38,995 nt of DNA from a virus. The notes beneath the pieces are model-generated. The model did no database searches and was not told the DNA's origin. It saw only the letters and a list, made by a program, of their open reading frames with translations. How positions within the stretch are numbered: position 1 is the stretch's first letter; each line of letters starts with the position of its first letter. Positions 22,151 through 30,825 of the stretch are shown piece by piece. Position numbers and translations under genes: made by a program. The stretch is from positions 1-38,995 of the IMG/VR virus record IMGVR_UViG_3300038701_002672, one strand, 5' to 3'.

Positions 22151-22567
22151 CTATGCTACTTTTTTAGTTTTAGATTTAACCAAGTTTTTCAGCTCACCCT
22201 CGACTTCTTTGACGCGGTTTTCGAACTTCTCCACGTTCACGCTCTCTGAGTCAAAAACTGACGCGTTTTTGTCTGCTTTTATTTCTTTAGCGGCTTGCTT
22301 TTCGTTTAATAGATGCCCTTTGACTTCTTTTAGCAAATCTTCTAACGACTTCTTCTTTATTGCGAATTCGTAGTCTTCATAGCTCTCATATCTAGACATC
22401 TGGTTGTTGTCATAGAACAAAGTAGCTAAGCCAAGATGGCTTTTTTTACGAAACATATTAAAATGATTCATGTTATAAATAGGTTTTTCTTCTTTCGGTA
22501 AAAACGTATAAGGGATTCCGCAAACCATTGTTTTGACAGTTTCGTTTAATGTATTTGTTACTTTCAT
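22151..22567 (-). CDS. Hypothetical head-completion-region protein, 138 aa
   Basis: The N-terminal half (VCGIPYTFLPKEEKPIYNM) is compact. The C-terminal 70 residues are a Lys/Glu-rich helix, probably a coiled coil (EKFENRVKEVEGELKNLVKS), ending with a basic tail. It lies between coat and adaptor genes, where small head-joining or minor proteins are common. No family recognised. Confidence 0.65.
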   Translation of the reverse strand: MKVTNTLNETVKTMVCGIPYTFLPKEEKPIYNMNHFNMFRKKSHLGLATLFYDNNQMSRYESYEDYEFAIKKKSLEDLLKEVKGHLLNEKQAAKEIKADKNASVFDSESVNVEKFENRVKEVEGELKNLVKSKTKKVA

Positions 22568-22576
22568 TATTTCCTC

Positions 22577-23017
22577 TTATTTGTGAATATATATTTTAGG
22601 CTCTGGCTTTTGCTCGGGTATGTACCAGATCCCACGCATCGCGTTTTCGTGGGCTTCTTTAATGCGCTTTTTGTTCTTATCAATCCATGCTAGGCGATCG
22701 TCTTCTCGCTTGGCATGCGACAGCTTTTTTCTGATCGCTTTCTTCTCACAGTAAATTCTATATTGCTCATCAGGTTCTGGATAATAGTGCAGCATGTCCC
22801 AGTCAACGCGGTTAGCGATAATCCCAAGGATACGATTATCTAGCGGCATCGGCTTGCCATCATCATCTTCTGCAGTCCATACGACTTTCTTTAGTCCGTT
22901 ACGCTTATCAGTGTACCAGATTTCATAACGCTTAATTGGGGCATTCCAGACAACACCCAGGCCATCATCAACTAGCTTTAACTGATTTAAAAAACTCTTT
23001 GGAACGCTTGGTTTCAT
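22577..23017 (-). CDS. Hypothetical head-region protein, 146 aa
   Basis: The sequence is rich in Trp, Tyr and charged residues. It starts KPSVPKSFLNQLKLVDDGLG, then VVWNAPIKRYEIWY, and has a basic helical middle (KKAIRKKLSHAKREDDRLAW). The pattern recalls small proteins found after coat genes in P22-like phages, but no family can be named. It follows the coat gene after a hairpin that may lower its expression relative to coat. Confidence 0.65.
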   Translation of the reverse strand: MKPSVPKSFLNQLKLVDDGLGVVWNAPIKRYEIWYTDKRNGLKKVVWTAEDDDGKPMPLDNRILGIIANRVDWDMLHYYPEPDEQYRIYCEKKAIRKKLSHAKREDDRLAWIDKNKKRIKEAHENAMRGIWYIPEQKPEPKIYIHK

Positions 23018-23037
23018 AATTTTTCAAAAAGTAAATA

Positions 23038-23066
23038 AAGAGTGAGGACGCTAGGCCCCCACTCTT
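23038..23066 (-). terminator. Hairpin after the coat gene (partial terminator or attenuator)
   Basis: On the minus strand AAGAGTG pairs with CACTCTT around a G/C-rich centre, followed by TATTTACTTTTTG. It lies just after the coat stop and could stabilise coat mRNA or partly end transcription, giving high coat and lower downstream expression. Confidence 0.5.
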
Positions 23067-23074
23067 AAAGCTTA

Positions 23075-24292
23075 TTACCAGGTAGGTTGAGCTAAGTTGT
23101 GAATACGTGCATGAGAAGTTGGGTTTTTCATACCAAGGTTCATGTAAGTCCCAATCTGCAATCCGTAAACGGCTTGATTAGAGAGCTGGCGCATCTCATT
23201 GCCGTCTTCATTCATGATATGCAGACCTTTATTTACAAAGTACTTTTTATAATCTGATGTATCGATTATGAAGACTGAATCAAAACCACAATCGGAATCT
23301 TCAGTTAATCCATATCCATTCCAAGTAGGCACTTGCTTATGACCTGCGTCTACCCTCGCATCATTTTTGTACTCTTTCATTATTGTTGTGATTTGAAAAT
23401 ACTTGCGCATTTGAACAGGGTTCAAGAACACCTTGAGGGTTTCTTTACTATTAGACCCACCCAAGGTTTTCATCCGAACCAGTGCACGCTGCATGATATC
23501 AGCTGATAAGTTAGCCCCGCCAGCATCAATCGTAATACCGTCGAGCGTGTTATTAGTCGTTCGATTAAGACCTTGGAAAGTTGCGGACAAAGTTCCATCA
23601 TCTGTACCGAGGACAAAACCACTGAGTTCTTTACCCCCAGTCGGCACATTGTCTCTAACATCCTCACGGACAATGTAAGAATCGTCCGAGCAAGTAATAT
23701 TGTTAGCTAATACAATCTGATTGTTCGGAATATCAACGTTAATGATTTCTTGAGAATCAGCTTCTTTAACATCAGCACCGGTGACAACATCAACAAACGT
23801 ACCAATTTTAAAATGTGTAGGAATACCGTTGTCAAAAGTCACCGTGTCGTTGTTTACAACTGCACCATTCACTTGCGCAATACGACCAGATCCGTCTCGG
23901 TAGTGTTGTGCGTTCAGCTCTTTAATAGAGTCTTTAAACCCATTGTCAGTCTGAAAAGTTAAGCCCTTCGCGTAAGACTGCTTATTTTTTTTACTAATCT
24001 GAATAGCCAAGTCAGATATCTGAATATGATGCACAAACATCTTTGCCGAAATCGCCCATTTGTCCATTTTTTGCTGAGCTGGCGTGCGGAAATTTTCAAG
24101 CTCGTTTTGTGACCCTTGCCCGCGCTGATTACCTCGATATCTCACGGGCAATAGAACGCCGCTTTCACCGTAATCTTCTGTGCCCTTTTGTAACGCTTCA
24201 AAAGTCGGTGCTTCTTCGTTAATAATAGTTTGAATCGTGTTGTCGTCGTAGACTTCTTTTAGTAAGCCTAGGTTTGTACTATTGACACCCAT
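23075..24292 (-). CDS. Major capsid (coat) protein, 405 aa
   Basis: The main shell protein, presumably HK97-fold. Beyond the N-terminal arm, VLLPVRYRGNQRGQGSQNEL lies in the region of a coat E-loop. The middle contains ITIDAGGANLSADIMQRALV and KVFLNPVQMRKYFQ, and the C-terminus has YGLQIGTYMNLGMKNPTSHA, features typical of coat proteins with a DUF5309 or P22-like arrangement. The length (405) is near that of P22 coat (430). It directly follows the scaffold gene, the canonical order. Confidence 0.85.
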   Translation of the reverse strand: MGVNSTNLGLLKEVYDDNTIQTIINEEAPTFEALQKGTEDYGESGVLLPVRYRGNQRGQGSQNELENFRTPAQQKMDKWAISAKMFVHHIQISDLAIQISKKNKQSYAKGLTFQTDNGFKDSIKELNAQHYRDGSGRIAQVNGAVVNNDTVTFDNGIPTHFKIGTFVDVVTGADVKEADSQEIINVDIPNNQIVLANNITCSDDSYIVREDVRDNVPTGGKELSGFVLGTDDGTLSATFQGLNRTTNNTLDGITIDAGGANLSADIMQRALVRMKTLGGSNSKETLKVFLNPVQMRKYFQITTIMKEYKNDARVDAGHKQVPTWNGYGLTEDSDCGFDSVFIIDTSDYKKYFVNKGLHIMNEDGNEMRQLSNQAVYGLQIGTYMNLGMKNPTSHARIHNLAQPTW

Positions 24293-24308
24293 ATTTATTT
24301 ATCCTTTG

Positions 24309-25097
24309 TTACAAACGCTCCATCAATCGCGCTACGCGGGATTCCTCAGTCGAATAGTCCGGTTTTTTAAACGGAGGTAGCCCGTCTTTGCTCGCTGAAG
24401 GAGGAGTTTGATCTTGTTGTTTTTGTTTTGTGTATTGAGTTTGCCGAGAGTGATAGACCTTATCCATGAACTTTTTAACATCCGCCAAAGCTTTCTGAGC
24501 AGACACTTTGTCATAGCCGCCCAAAGGATTCTGGTTGTATTTTAACAAAGATTCCTGTGCAATATTCTGCACGAGGGGCAACAATTCTTTTTCAATGCCT
24601 TCTGATTCTAAGAAGCTTGTCAAATCGCTCTGATATTGATTCAGAACGATGTTCTGACTAGTTTGCAAAGCAGTCTGTGCAGCTTGCAGTGCTTCCTGCA
24701 TGCGCGGGTCCATCTGATCTGGCGGTTGGTTACCCTGACCGTTTTGAGCAAACTCAGATTGCAAAAACTTCTGAAAAGCCTGCTGTGCTGCAGGGTTTTG
24801 CCCGATCATTTCATCAAGACGCTCGTAAGCCGAATAGACATCTTTCTTAGCTTCGTAGGATTGGATCTTCTGCTCAAATTCTTTTATTTTTGCAGATGAC
24901 TCATCTCGTTCTCTATTTCTCTGGTTTATCACTTCATTAAAACGATCAACAGGGATTGGGCCTCGTGCATTTTCGGCGTTTAACGTCTCCGCAGACGGAT
25001 CAAGGCTTGCTTCGTTATAATCGTTTGTTTGTTCTTGAGCTACCGCTGACGATTCGGGAGCTGCAGTTTCAACTGCGTCATTAACGTCATATTCCAT
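24309..25097 (-). CDS. Scaffolding protein, 262 aa
   Basis: Highly charged, Gln/Glu/Ala-rich and helical. It has an acidic N-terminus, a coiled-coil segment (VINQRNRERDESSAKIKEFE), a central Gln-rich part and a basic C-terminal region (PPFKKPDYSTEESRVARLME) that would bind coat, as P22 scaffold does. Position between portal and coat is canonical. There is no protease motif, so removal is probably by exit and not by cleavage. Confidence 0.82.
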   Translation of the reverse strand: MEYDVNDAVETAAPESSAVAQEQTNDYNEASLDPSAETLNAENARGPIPVDRFNEVINQRNRERDESSAKIKEFEQKIQSYEAKKDVYSAYERLDEMIGQNPAAQQAFQKFLQSEFAQNGQGNQPPDQMDPRMQEALQAAQTALQTSQNIVLNQYQSDLTSFLESEGIEKELLPLVQNIAQESLLKYNQNPLGGYDKVSAQKALADVKKFMDKVYHSRQTQYTKQKQQDQTPPSASKDGLPPFKKPDYSTEESRVARLMERL

Positions 25098-25099
25098 AG

Positions 25100-27178
25100 T
25101 TATACTCCGAGGTTTAACGCCATCTCTGGCGAGGTTGAGTTGTTCAAATTAAAATCCCCCACAGGCAATCCCGAGTCTTGAGGGACATGAGATGCGGACT
25201 GCGTTTGTGGGGGAATCTCTTGGCCTGCTTGGCCCTGAGCAGCAGATGCCATCTGCCTCTGCATCTCTAAAGCTTGCTGCTGTAAAATCTGGTCTATCTG
25301 CTGCGCACGCATGCTAAACGCGCCCATCTCGTCTTTAAAATCTGGGCGTTTCATCTCATCTGTCAGCACTTTCATGTGTATTTGTAGGTTGTCGAAGGGC
25401 ATGATGGGGGGAATCTGTTGTATCGCCATCTCGCCGCGATTGACTGCAGTTAACACCGAGTTGATCCAGCGCGCACGCTCAACATCAGCGTTAATCTCAG
25501 TCGTGATTGAACTAACCCCAAACTTCTCCAGAAACTCTTCGTTACCAATGGGGTTAGACATTGGGTCGAGTGGACCGAACAAACCCATCTGGGCTAATTG
25601 CTTAAACATCTCTTGCTGGAATACTTTTGACTTTGGTATTGAAGACCCCGCTTCGATTCTAACGGTGAGGTTGTCGCGGAGATCTGAACCAACAAAGTCA
25701 TTAATCTCAACTTCGAGATTGTCTTTGTTCATCTGCTTCATTCGCTGCACTAAGTTAGCTCTGTTTTCTTTGTAGTATTTAGCAATAAGACGAAGCTTTG
25801 CTCCCTGGCATCGCTCAATGAACTTTTCTGAAGAACTAAATTGATCTGAAAACTTAGAATTACTTTGTTCAAGTAATAAGTCCATCCCGCCTAGGGTGTT
25901 GACTCCCGTAGGCCGTATCCCATTCATTATTTCATTAGTGCCCGCTGCCATGTAGAATGTAGTCACACCGTCTTCTAGCCATTTCCACATCTGCGGATCA
26001 ACGCCCATGCCGGGGATTTTCTGTGGTGCTACCCCACTGGACCCAACTGGATTAAAGAATAAATTAAGCCCTGGCTCTCCGCTGATATACCCTTCTGGGT
26101 TGAGAGACCCGTTCGGTATCAACCATTGCGGCATTGCCATCGTGCGCAAAGAAAGCTCTATTAAAGCAAGCGTGCCGTTGATCCTACGTTGGAGCGGGAT
26201 AAGATCTTTAACGTAGCTTTTGCCATGAAATTGAAAAGGATTGTCTTGCCAAAAATCCCAATTGTAAGGATGCCAAGAGTCTTTTACTTTTGAAGTATAA
26301 TATGGGCTTTCAGCGGCATACAAGACAAGACCAGAGCATACAATGACCATCAGCCCTTTTTTGTAACGCTGCGTTGGTGCAAAATAAGCTTCTTTAACAA
26401 CTGTGCAGTTCTGCAGATCATCTTGCGTACTGCTGCGGCTCTGATCACGAAAAGATTCCGTTTTAAGAGCATTTTGCAGATTTAAAATTGTTGATAGATT
26501 TTTTTCTTCGCTGACTTTAGAAGCTTCGCCAGTATAACCCTTATCCTTTTTTGAATAACGCTCTTTAACCCAGGAAAGTGGCTTAACGTTCTGTTCAACA
26601 AAGAACTGTTTTCCGACTATATCAACGATCATCCTAAACGGATCGATATATTCAAAAGCAGTGTCGCCAGTTCGCCCTTCGTAAGGCTTGCCGTCTTCAC
26701 CCATCATCAATACTGTTTCGCCGAGGCTTGAATCCCAATAATCTTTGCGAAACCTTCCACCGGTAATTAACTTTATAGTCGTTGATTTAGAATATTCACG
26801 CTCTTCATGATCGATTTCCCACTTTGCGTCTAAAATAGATTCGCCAAGCTTGGCTGCGTTTTTATCTTTCTCGTCTTCGCTGTTTGGGGAGATCGTAGCA
26901 GTCGGCTTTTGACGCGTTAACAAAGACCCGATCGTCATGATAGACGGGGCAATATAGTTTGCAATCGGGCGCGGCATCCAGCTGTTAGCTTGAGTCTTGG
27001 GGATACTTTCCCAAGTCTTGCCAACGTTAGAGTACTGGATATGCTGCTGCCCCATAAAAAAGCGCAGTGCTTCATCCCACTCTTTTGCTTTCGCAGTATA
27101 GTAAGACTCGTACATGCACGAGCAATCATCAACAATGTTAGCTAAGCTTTTTAAGCCCTGCTCAGTTGACAAATCCAA
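25100..27178 (-). CDS. Portal protein, 692 aa (P22-like)
   Basis: Forms the dodecameric DNA entry pore. Length and order (after terminase, before scaffold and coat) match P22 gp1 (725 aa). Recognisable parts are IPKTQANSWMPRPIANYIAP near the N-terminus, HPYNWDFWQDNPFQFHGKSY in the middle, a long helical section with NEIMNGIRPTGVNTLGG, and a Gln/Met-rich C-terminal barrel (QQIDQILQQQALEMQRQMAS). The start is uncertain. The TTG at 27178 has no ribosome site; the frame is open upstream as far as a CTG at 27214, and an ATG with a GAGGGAC/GGCGG leader lies out of frame at 27218. Confidence 0.85.
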   Translation of the reverse strand: MDLSTEQGLKSLANIVDDCSCMYESYYTAKAKEWDEALRFFMGQQHIQYSNVGKTWESIPKTQANSWMPRPIANYIAPSIMTIGSLLTRQKPTATISPNSEDEKDKNAAKLGESILDAKWEIDHEEREYSKSTTIKLITGGRFRKDYWDSSLGETVLMMGEDGKPYEGRTGDTAFEYIDPFRMIVDIVGKQFFVEQNVKPLSWVKERYSKKDKGYTGEASKVSEEKNLSTILNLQNALKTESFRDQSRSSTQDDLQNCTVVKEAYFAPTQRYKKGLMVIVCSGLVLYAAESPYYTSKVKDSWHPYNWDFWQDNPFQFHGKSYVKDLIPLQRRINGTLALIELSLRTMAMPQWLIPNGSLNPEGYISGEPGLNLFFNPVGSSGVAPQKIPGMGVDPQMWKWLEDGVTTFYMAAGTNEIMNGIRPTGVNTLGGMDLLLEQSNSKFSDQFSSSEKFIERCQGAKLRLIAKYYKENRANLVQRMKQMNKDNLEVEINDFVGSDLRDNLTVRIEAGSSIPKSKVFQQEMFKQLAQMGLFGPLDPMSNPIGNEEFLEKFGVSSITTEINADVERARWINSVLTAVNRGEMAIQQIPPIMPFDNLQIHMKVLTDEMKRPDFKDEMGAFSMRAQQIDQILQQQALEMQRQMASAAQGQAGQEIPPQTQSASHVPQDSGLPVGDFNLNNSTSPEMALNLGV

Positions 27179-27259
27179 GTCATCTAGTTTTGTGGGGTCA
27201 AATCCCTTACTCAGACATAAACCGCCTGTCCCTCGTTAAATGTTTAATTACGAATGATC

Positions 27260-27637
27260 CTAACCATGGCCCATGATTGCTGCTATCTCAGACCTAGCTT
27301 GCGCTTTCTCTTCTTTTTCTTCTTTAGTGTCTGCTTTTATTCCGTCTAATATCTCGAATGGGTTGACTGGCTTAGCCACAGCTTCCCTGGTAACATTGTC
27401 GCAGTTCTTAACTTGCTTGTAAGTATGCAAAGCTTTGTCTGTGTAGCTCATAAGCCTATCTAGGAGATCATTGTTATCTTGCTTTAGTTGCTTAATCTCA
27501 TCACCGAGCATCTTAATAATAACATTATAGCTTTCTTGTATGACTCTTAAAGACTGATTGTTTGACTCGTTGACATGCTTGACTTGTTCCATGATACAAT
27601 CAAAAAGCCTGTCTTTATTTTTATTCCTGAACATCAT
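27260..27637 (-). CDS. Coiled-coil hypothetical protein, 125 aa
   Basis: The start is set at 27637, which overlaps the previous stop by ATGA and has AAGG just upstream. A long amphipathic helix covers residues 20-75 (IQESYNVIIKMLGDEIKQLK, then QDNNDLLDRLMSY), followed by a Lys/Glu-rich linker and the end motif QARSEIAAIMGHG. It is probably a small virion or assembly protein next to the portal. No family recognised. Confidence 0.65.
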   Translation of the reverse strand: MMFRNKNKDRLFDCIMEQVKHVNESNNQSLRVIQESYNVIIKMLGDEIKQLKQDNNDLLDRLMSYTDKALHTYKQVKNCDNVTREAVAKPVNPFEILDGIKADTKEEKEEKAQARSEIAAIMGHG

Positions 27638-28056
27638 TTCAACCTTGTCTTTCCTTGAGCTCTCGCCTGTAGTGGTGCTGGGGGAGGCAGATTGCAATCT
27701 TCATGTAATACAACATTGCCAGTTACAATCCACCTCTCCCCTATCTGCTTGTGACAGCCTAAGCACCGGCCTCCTTGCGCCTGTTTTAGGATGTCTGCTA
27801 GACTATCCCGCCTAATAATAGCTTTGATTGGTAGCAGCTTGGTCTTAGAACCAAAGCCAGCTTGGTACTCATCAAATGCAACTTTTAAATCGTCAAAGTC
27901 CTCTGGGCTAATCTCGCATGTCCTGCAACATGCAAAGCCAGTGATGTTCTTGTTGTTAGGGATATTATTCTCTAACTCTACAATCACTTGCGTCATATGC
28001 GGCGTGCCGACAACCTGCCGACCGCACTTAGAACATCTGCCCGGGACGACTAACAT
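27634..28056 (-). CDS. Cys-rich zinc-binding protein, 140 aa
   Basis: The cysteine motifs are CSKCGRQ (residues 8-14), CCRTCE (about 43-48) and CLGCHK (about 99-104), with a further His-Glu-Asp-Cys near 117-121. These are enough for one or two zinc knuckles. The C-terminus is basic and Pro-rich. A zinc protein between structural genes and the portal could be a DNA-binding packaging or regulatory factor; the sequence gives no more. Confidence 0.65.
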   Translation of the reverse strand: MLVVPGRCSKCGRQVVGTPHMTQVIVELENNIPNNKNITGFACCRTCEISPEDFDDLKVAFDEYQAGFGSKTKLLPIKAIIRRDSLADILKQAQGGRCLGCHKQIGERWIVTGNVVLHEDCNLPPPAPLQARAQGKTRLK

Positions 28057-28058
28057 GC

Positions 28059-28358
28059 TTACTTGCCAAATCCTTCAATCCAATAATCACCCGTGTCACT
28101 GTTAGTGAACGTAGCCTTAACTTCATTCAACCCTACATCTTTCGCAGGGAGAATTGCTGTGTCTCCGTCAGAAGCGAAGCCCCATCCAATAATTTCAGTA
28201 ATCACTCGGTCGCTAGGAAGATTAAGCGCAGCTAACTCAGTAGCTGTTGCAGCTGTGATTGTTCCAGTTGTGACAGAATCCCCATCAAAGATCCCAATTT
28301 CACGAATAATACCGTTACCCATGTCGATTATTTTTGTCGGTGTGTTTGAAAATGCCAT
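28059..28358 (-). CDS. Small virion-like protein, 99 aa
   Basis: Short and beta-rich. It starts MAFSNTPTKIIDMGNGIIRE and has an ITAATATELAALNLPSDRVI segment and a C-terminal EVKATFTNSDTGDYWIEGFG strand pair. Its plan (MAF start, small beta barrel, Gly-containing final strand) resembles the next gene upstream. It may be a capsid decoration or head-fibre protein. Confidence 0.65.
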   Translation of the reverse strand: MAFSNTPTKIIDMGNGIIREIGIFDGDSVTTGTITAATATELAALNLPSDRVITEIIGWGFASDGDTAILPAKDVGLNEVKATFTNSDTGDYWIEGFGK

Positions 28359-28383
28359 CTTATGTTTTCCTTATTTTATTTGA

Positions 28384-28656
28384 TTAAATTCCCTTTGCTT
28401 CCCATATCCCGCTCTCATCAGCACTAGTAACGATCGTCATAGAACCAGTGGGATTACTCACAGGGAGAGTTTCGTTAACAACTGACTGCGTTGCAATGGC
28501 TGCAGCGCCGATAGGCTGCAACTGCATATGCTGCACAGTAGAAAAGCCTGTGATAACTTCACCGCCAGTGTCGCCGCCAGTGTTAGTATAAGTGCCTCGG
28601 ACAACTCTTTTGTGCCCTTCAATTTGGTTGTCTGTTACTGTGTAAGTAAATGCCAT
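28384..28656 (-). CDS. Small virion-like protein, 90 aa
   Basis: GGAGAG precedes the ATG at 28656. The sequence KRVVRGTYTNTGGDTGGEVI, with MQLQPIGAAAIATQSVVNET and a final VTSADESGIWEAKG, is a pattern I know from small phage structural proteins. It is beta-rich and likely forms a surface or decoration subunit. The gene lies directly after the large terminase, between packaging and portal genes, an unusual place for a decoration protein. Confidence 0.65.
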   Translation of the reverse strand: MAFTYTVTDNQIEGHKRVVRGTYTNTGGDTGGEVITGFSTVQHMQLQPIGAAAIATQSVVNETLPVSNPTGSMTIVTSADESGIWEAKGI

Positions 28657-28682
28657 GTTTCTCTCCTACTTGTTGTTGATGT

Positions 28683-30125
28683 CTAATAACCCAAAACCTG
28701 TCTAATAGCGTTGCCCTTATCGGCTTGTTTCTTACGCTCCACACCTTCCCAGTAAGCTCTTGTCTCGTCGTTAAGATGTGCGTAGCGATTAATTTCTTTC
28801 TTGTGTACATGACCGCTACTTTGATTAATCAAGCGCAAGCAATGAACTGCAGCATCTAACAAATCGTCTTCCCCTGTTGCCTCTCCCCTAAACCTTAACA
28901 ATTGTTTCCTTAGCTTTGGAGTGTTCACGTAACACCTACCTTGACTAAACAAATGCTGAACACTCATTAACCTTCTAACCTTATCGCCATCCGCTGGTAG
29001 AGCGACACAAGGTTGCCCTTGTCTCTGGAAGATATCTGCTAGGCTCTTTTGAAATGCGACGGATTCAACCCCAAACTGTATACACTTATGTTTGTTTTGT
29101 AGATTGCTGATACGCTGGATGATCTCGTGCAAATCAAAACGCCCATACACTGTTTCTAATTCATAATAATTTGGTACCTCTCCGTAACCAACTCCCCACA
29201 CACTAATTGCCGTTTCATCGGCTGTTTCCTTTTTACTAATAGCTGGATCAATCGCCATATATCTAGCCGCAATATCTTCATCACTTGGCACCCCTTCCTT
29301 TAACCATTCGGCCTTGATAAGATGGCCTTCTCTCGGAATAGGGTCCTGCATGTAGAGACATTGCCAATCGTACTCTGACAATGTGTTCTTGATGCGAATC
29401 ATGTCATCGTAGCCGTAGCGCTCTGGCCATAGCGACTTATTCTGATTATCCAAAGCCGGCATATTAATCACATGCCAATTCTCATGTGCATTGTTCTCTA
29501 GAACATAACCGACTAGGTCCTCTTCATGCCACCGAGTCATCACTAGTATGACAGCCCCACCAGGCATCAATCGTGTGTAAGCTGTTGATCCATACCAATC
29601 GTTGATTTTATCTCTTATCGCTCTACTGTCGGCATCCTCCCGATTCTTAATCGGATCATCGATTAGTAGAAGATCTGCACCACGACCTGTGATCGGACCA
29701 CCGACACCAACGGCAAAGTATTGGCCACCTGCCTCTGTTTCAAAACGATTCGCTGCTGTTGTATTCGATCTCATGACACAGCCCGGAAACACAGCTTTAA
29801 ACAAAGGATCTCTTAATTGATCTCTAACTTTACGACCGAAGTCGTCTGATAACTCTTGCCCGTAAGTTGACGTTATCAAGTACTTGCCTGGATTACGTCC
29901 TTTGTACCAAGCCGGGAATAACTGAGAAACTAATCTGCTTTTCCCGTGCCTTGGGGGCATTGAGATGATCAATCGCTTAATCTCTCCACTGTCTACCGCC
30001 ATGAGCGCTTTAGCTAATGTCACAATATGATCTGGAGCTTCATAAGCAGGATCAAAAAGCATCGCATAGCTAAGCAAACTATTACGCGCTGCACTTAATA
30101 TGCCTTCAGTTGTCAAAGAACTCAC
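28683..30125 (-). CDS. terL: Large terminase subunit, 480 aa
   Basis: ATP-driven packaging motor and headful nuclease. The N-terminal ATPase has a Walker A-like MPPRHGKSR (56-64), Walker B LLLIDDP (152-158) and a coupling motif MTRWHEED (196-203). The C-terminal RNase H-like nuclease begins near RYMAIDPA with Asp293, continues through FGVESVAFQ and ends with GEDDLLDAAVHCL. Length is normal for the Terminase_6-type family. It starts at a GTG overlapping the small-subunit stop. Confidence 0.95.
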   Translation of the reverse strand: MSSLTTEGILSAARNSLLSYAMLFDPAYEAPDHIVTLAKALMAVDSGEIKRLIISMPPRHGKSRLVSQLFPAWYKGRNPGKYLITSTYGQELSDDFGRKVRDQLRDPLFKAVFPGCVMRSNTTAANRFETEAGGQYFAVGVGGPITGRGADLLLIDDPIKNREDADSRAIRDKINDWYGSTAYTRLMPGGAVILVMTRWHEEDLVGYVLENNAHENWHVINMPALDNQNKSLWPERYGYDDMIRIKNTLSEYDWQCLYMQDPIPREGHLIKAEWLKEGVPSDEDIAARYMAIDPAISKKETADETAISVWGVGYGEVPNYYELETVYGRFDLHEIIQRISNLQNKHKCIQFGVESVAFQKSLADIFQRQGQPCVALPADGDKVRRLMSVQHLFSQGRCYVNTPKLRKQLLRFRGEATGEDDLLDAAVHCLRLINQSSGHVHKKEINRYAHLNDETRAYWEGVERKKQADKGNAIRQVLGY

Positions 30126-30496
30126 AAACTAGCCATCGCTTCGATCTTGCTAGCTTGTTGCTGTGTAATATTAATCGTAAGTCCAGATGCGCTAGACAAT
30201 GAAAGCTTTAGCTCTTCATCCTCTCCGAGAATCTGCAAGCCTAAGCCTGCAGCACGCAGTCTGTCAGAAGCCTTCCCGTCCTCATTAGTTGCAATGTCAA
30301 TAATGACCTTAGCTAACTTAGACGAATCTTTCGCCAGAGCTTTAGCTGCTTGAGCCTTCGCTAACTTATTAGCTCGAATAAGCTCGCCGTACTCTTCAGC
30401 TGCGTCTTGCACAACCTTGCTTAATTCCTTTTCAGAGAACTCTCTTAAGCTAGATTCTATCTTTTCTTTATTCTTTACTTTGCGACTATCAGCCAT
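30122..30496 (-). CDS. terS: Putative small terminase subunit, 124 aa
   Basis: The start is placed at the ATG at 30496 (MADSRKVKNKEK). The longer frame from 30520 adds a hydrophobic leader and no ribosome site. The protein is almost entirely helical (SSLREFSEKELSKVVQDAAE; AKALAKDSSKLAKVIIDIAT), with a C-terminal strand region (GLTINITQQQASKIEAMASL) that could form the ring barrel. Position immediately before the large subunit, with overlap, is the main evidence. No sequence motif proves DNA recognition. Confidence 0.65.
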   Translation of the reverse strand: MADSRKVKNKEKIESSLREFSEKELSKVVQDAAEEYGELIRANKLAKAQAAKALAKDSSKLAKVIIDIATNEDGKASDRLRAAGLGLQILGEDEELKLSLSSASGLTINITQQQASKIEAMASL

Positions 30497-30573
30497 TGAT
30501 ACTGATATTAATTGAAGCACTAAACAGAAGTCAAAAAATCTAATTGCCCGTTATTTGTCCGTTAATTGCCCGT

Positions 30574-30792
30574 TTAGTGTTTTACGTTGCGTTTGAGTGC
30601 TGGATATAAGTCAAAAAGAACTTCTGACCATTTTTTAAGACTGCTTTTCGTAATCAAAACCCTGCCCGTCTGACTATTAGCACTTTTGATGAATGGTATT
30701 TTAAGATAATCATTATGCCAACGTCTCGCAGTGCCGTAAGGCACCATCAGAGTCGAAGCTATCTCTTTCCATTCAGTTAGTATTTCTTTCAT
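30574..30792 (-). CDS. Small helix-turn-helix DNA-binding protein, 72 aa
   Basis: The ATG at 30792 has AAGGGTG upstream; the TTG at 30807 has none. Residues 7-30 (EWKEIASTLMVPYGTARRWH) form a helix-turn-helix of the terminase small-subunit or excisionase type, followed by a winged segment (SQTGRVLITKSSLKKWSEVL). It could be the DNA-recognition half of the packaging initiation complex, or a late regulator. Both fit its place just before terS. Confidence 0.55.
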   Translation of the reverse strand: MKEILTEWKEIASTLMVPYGTARRWHNDYLKIPFIKSANSQTGRVLITKSSLKKWSEVLFDLYPALKRNVKH

Positions 30793-30825
30793 GACACCCT
30801 TATCCAAATTAATTAGCTAGTAATT

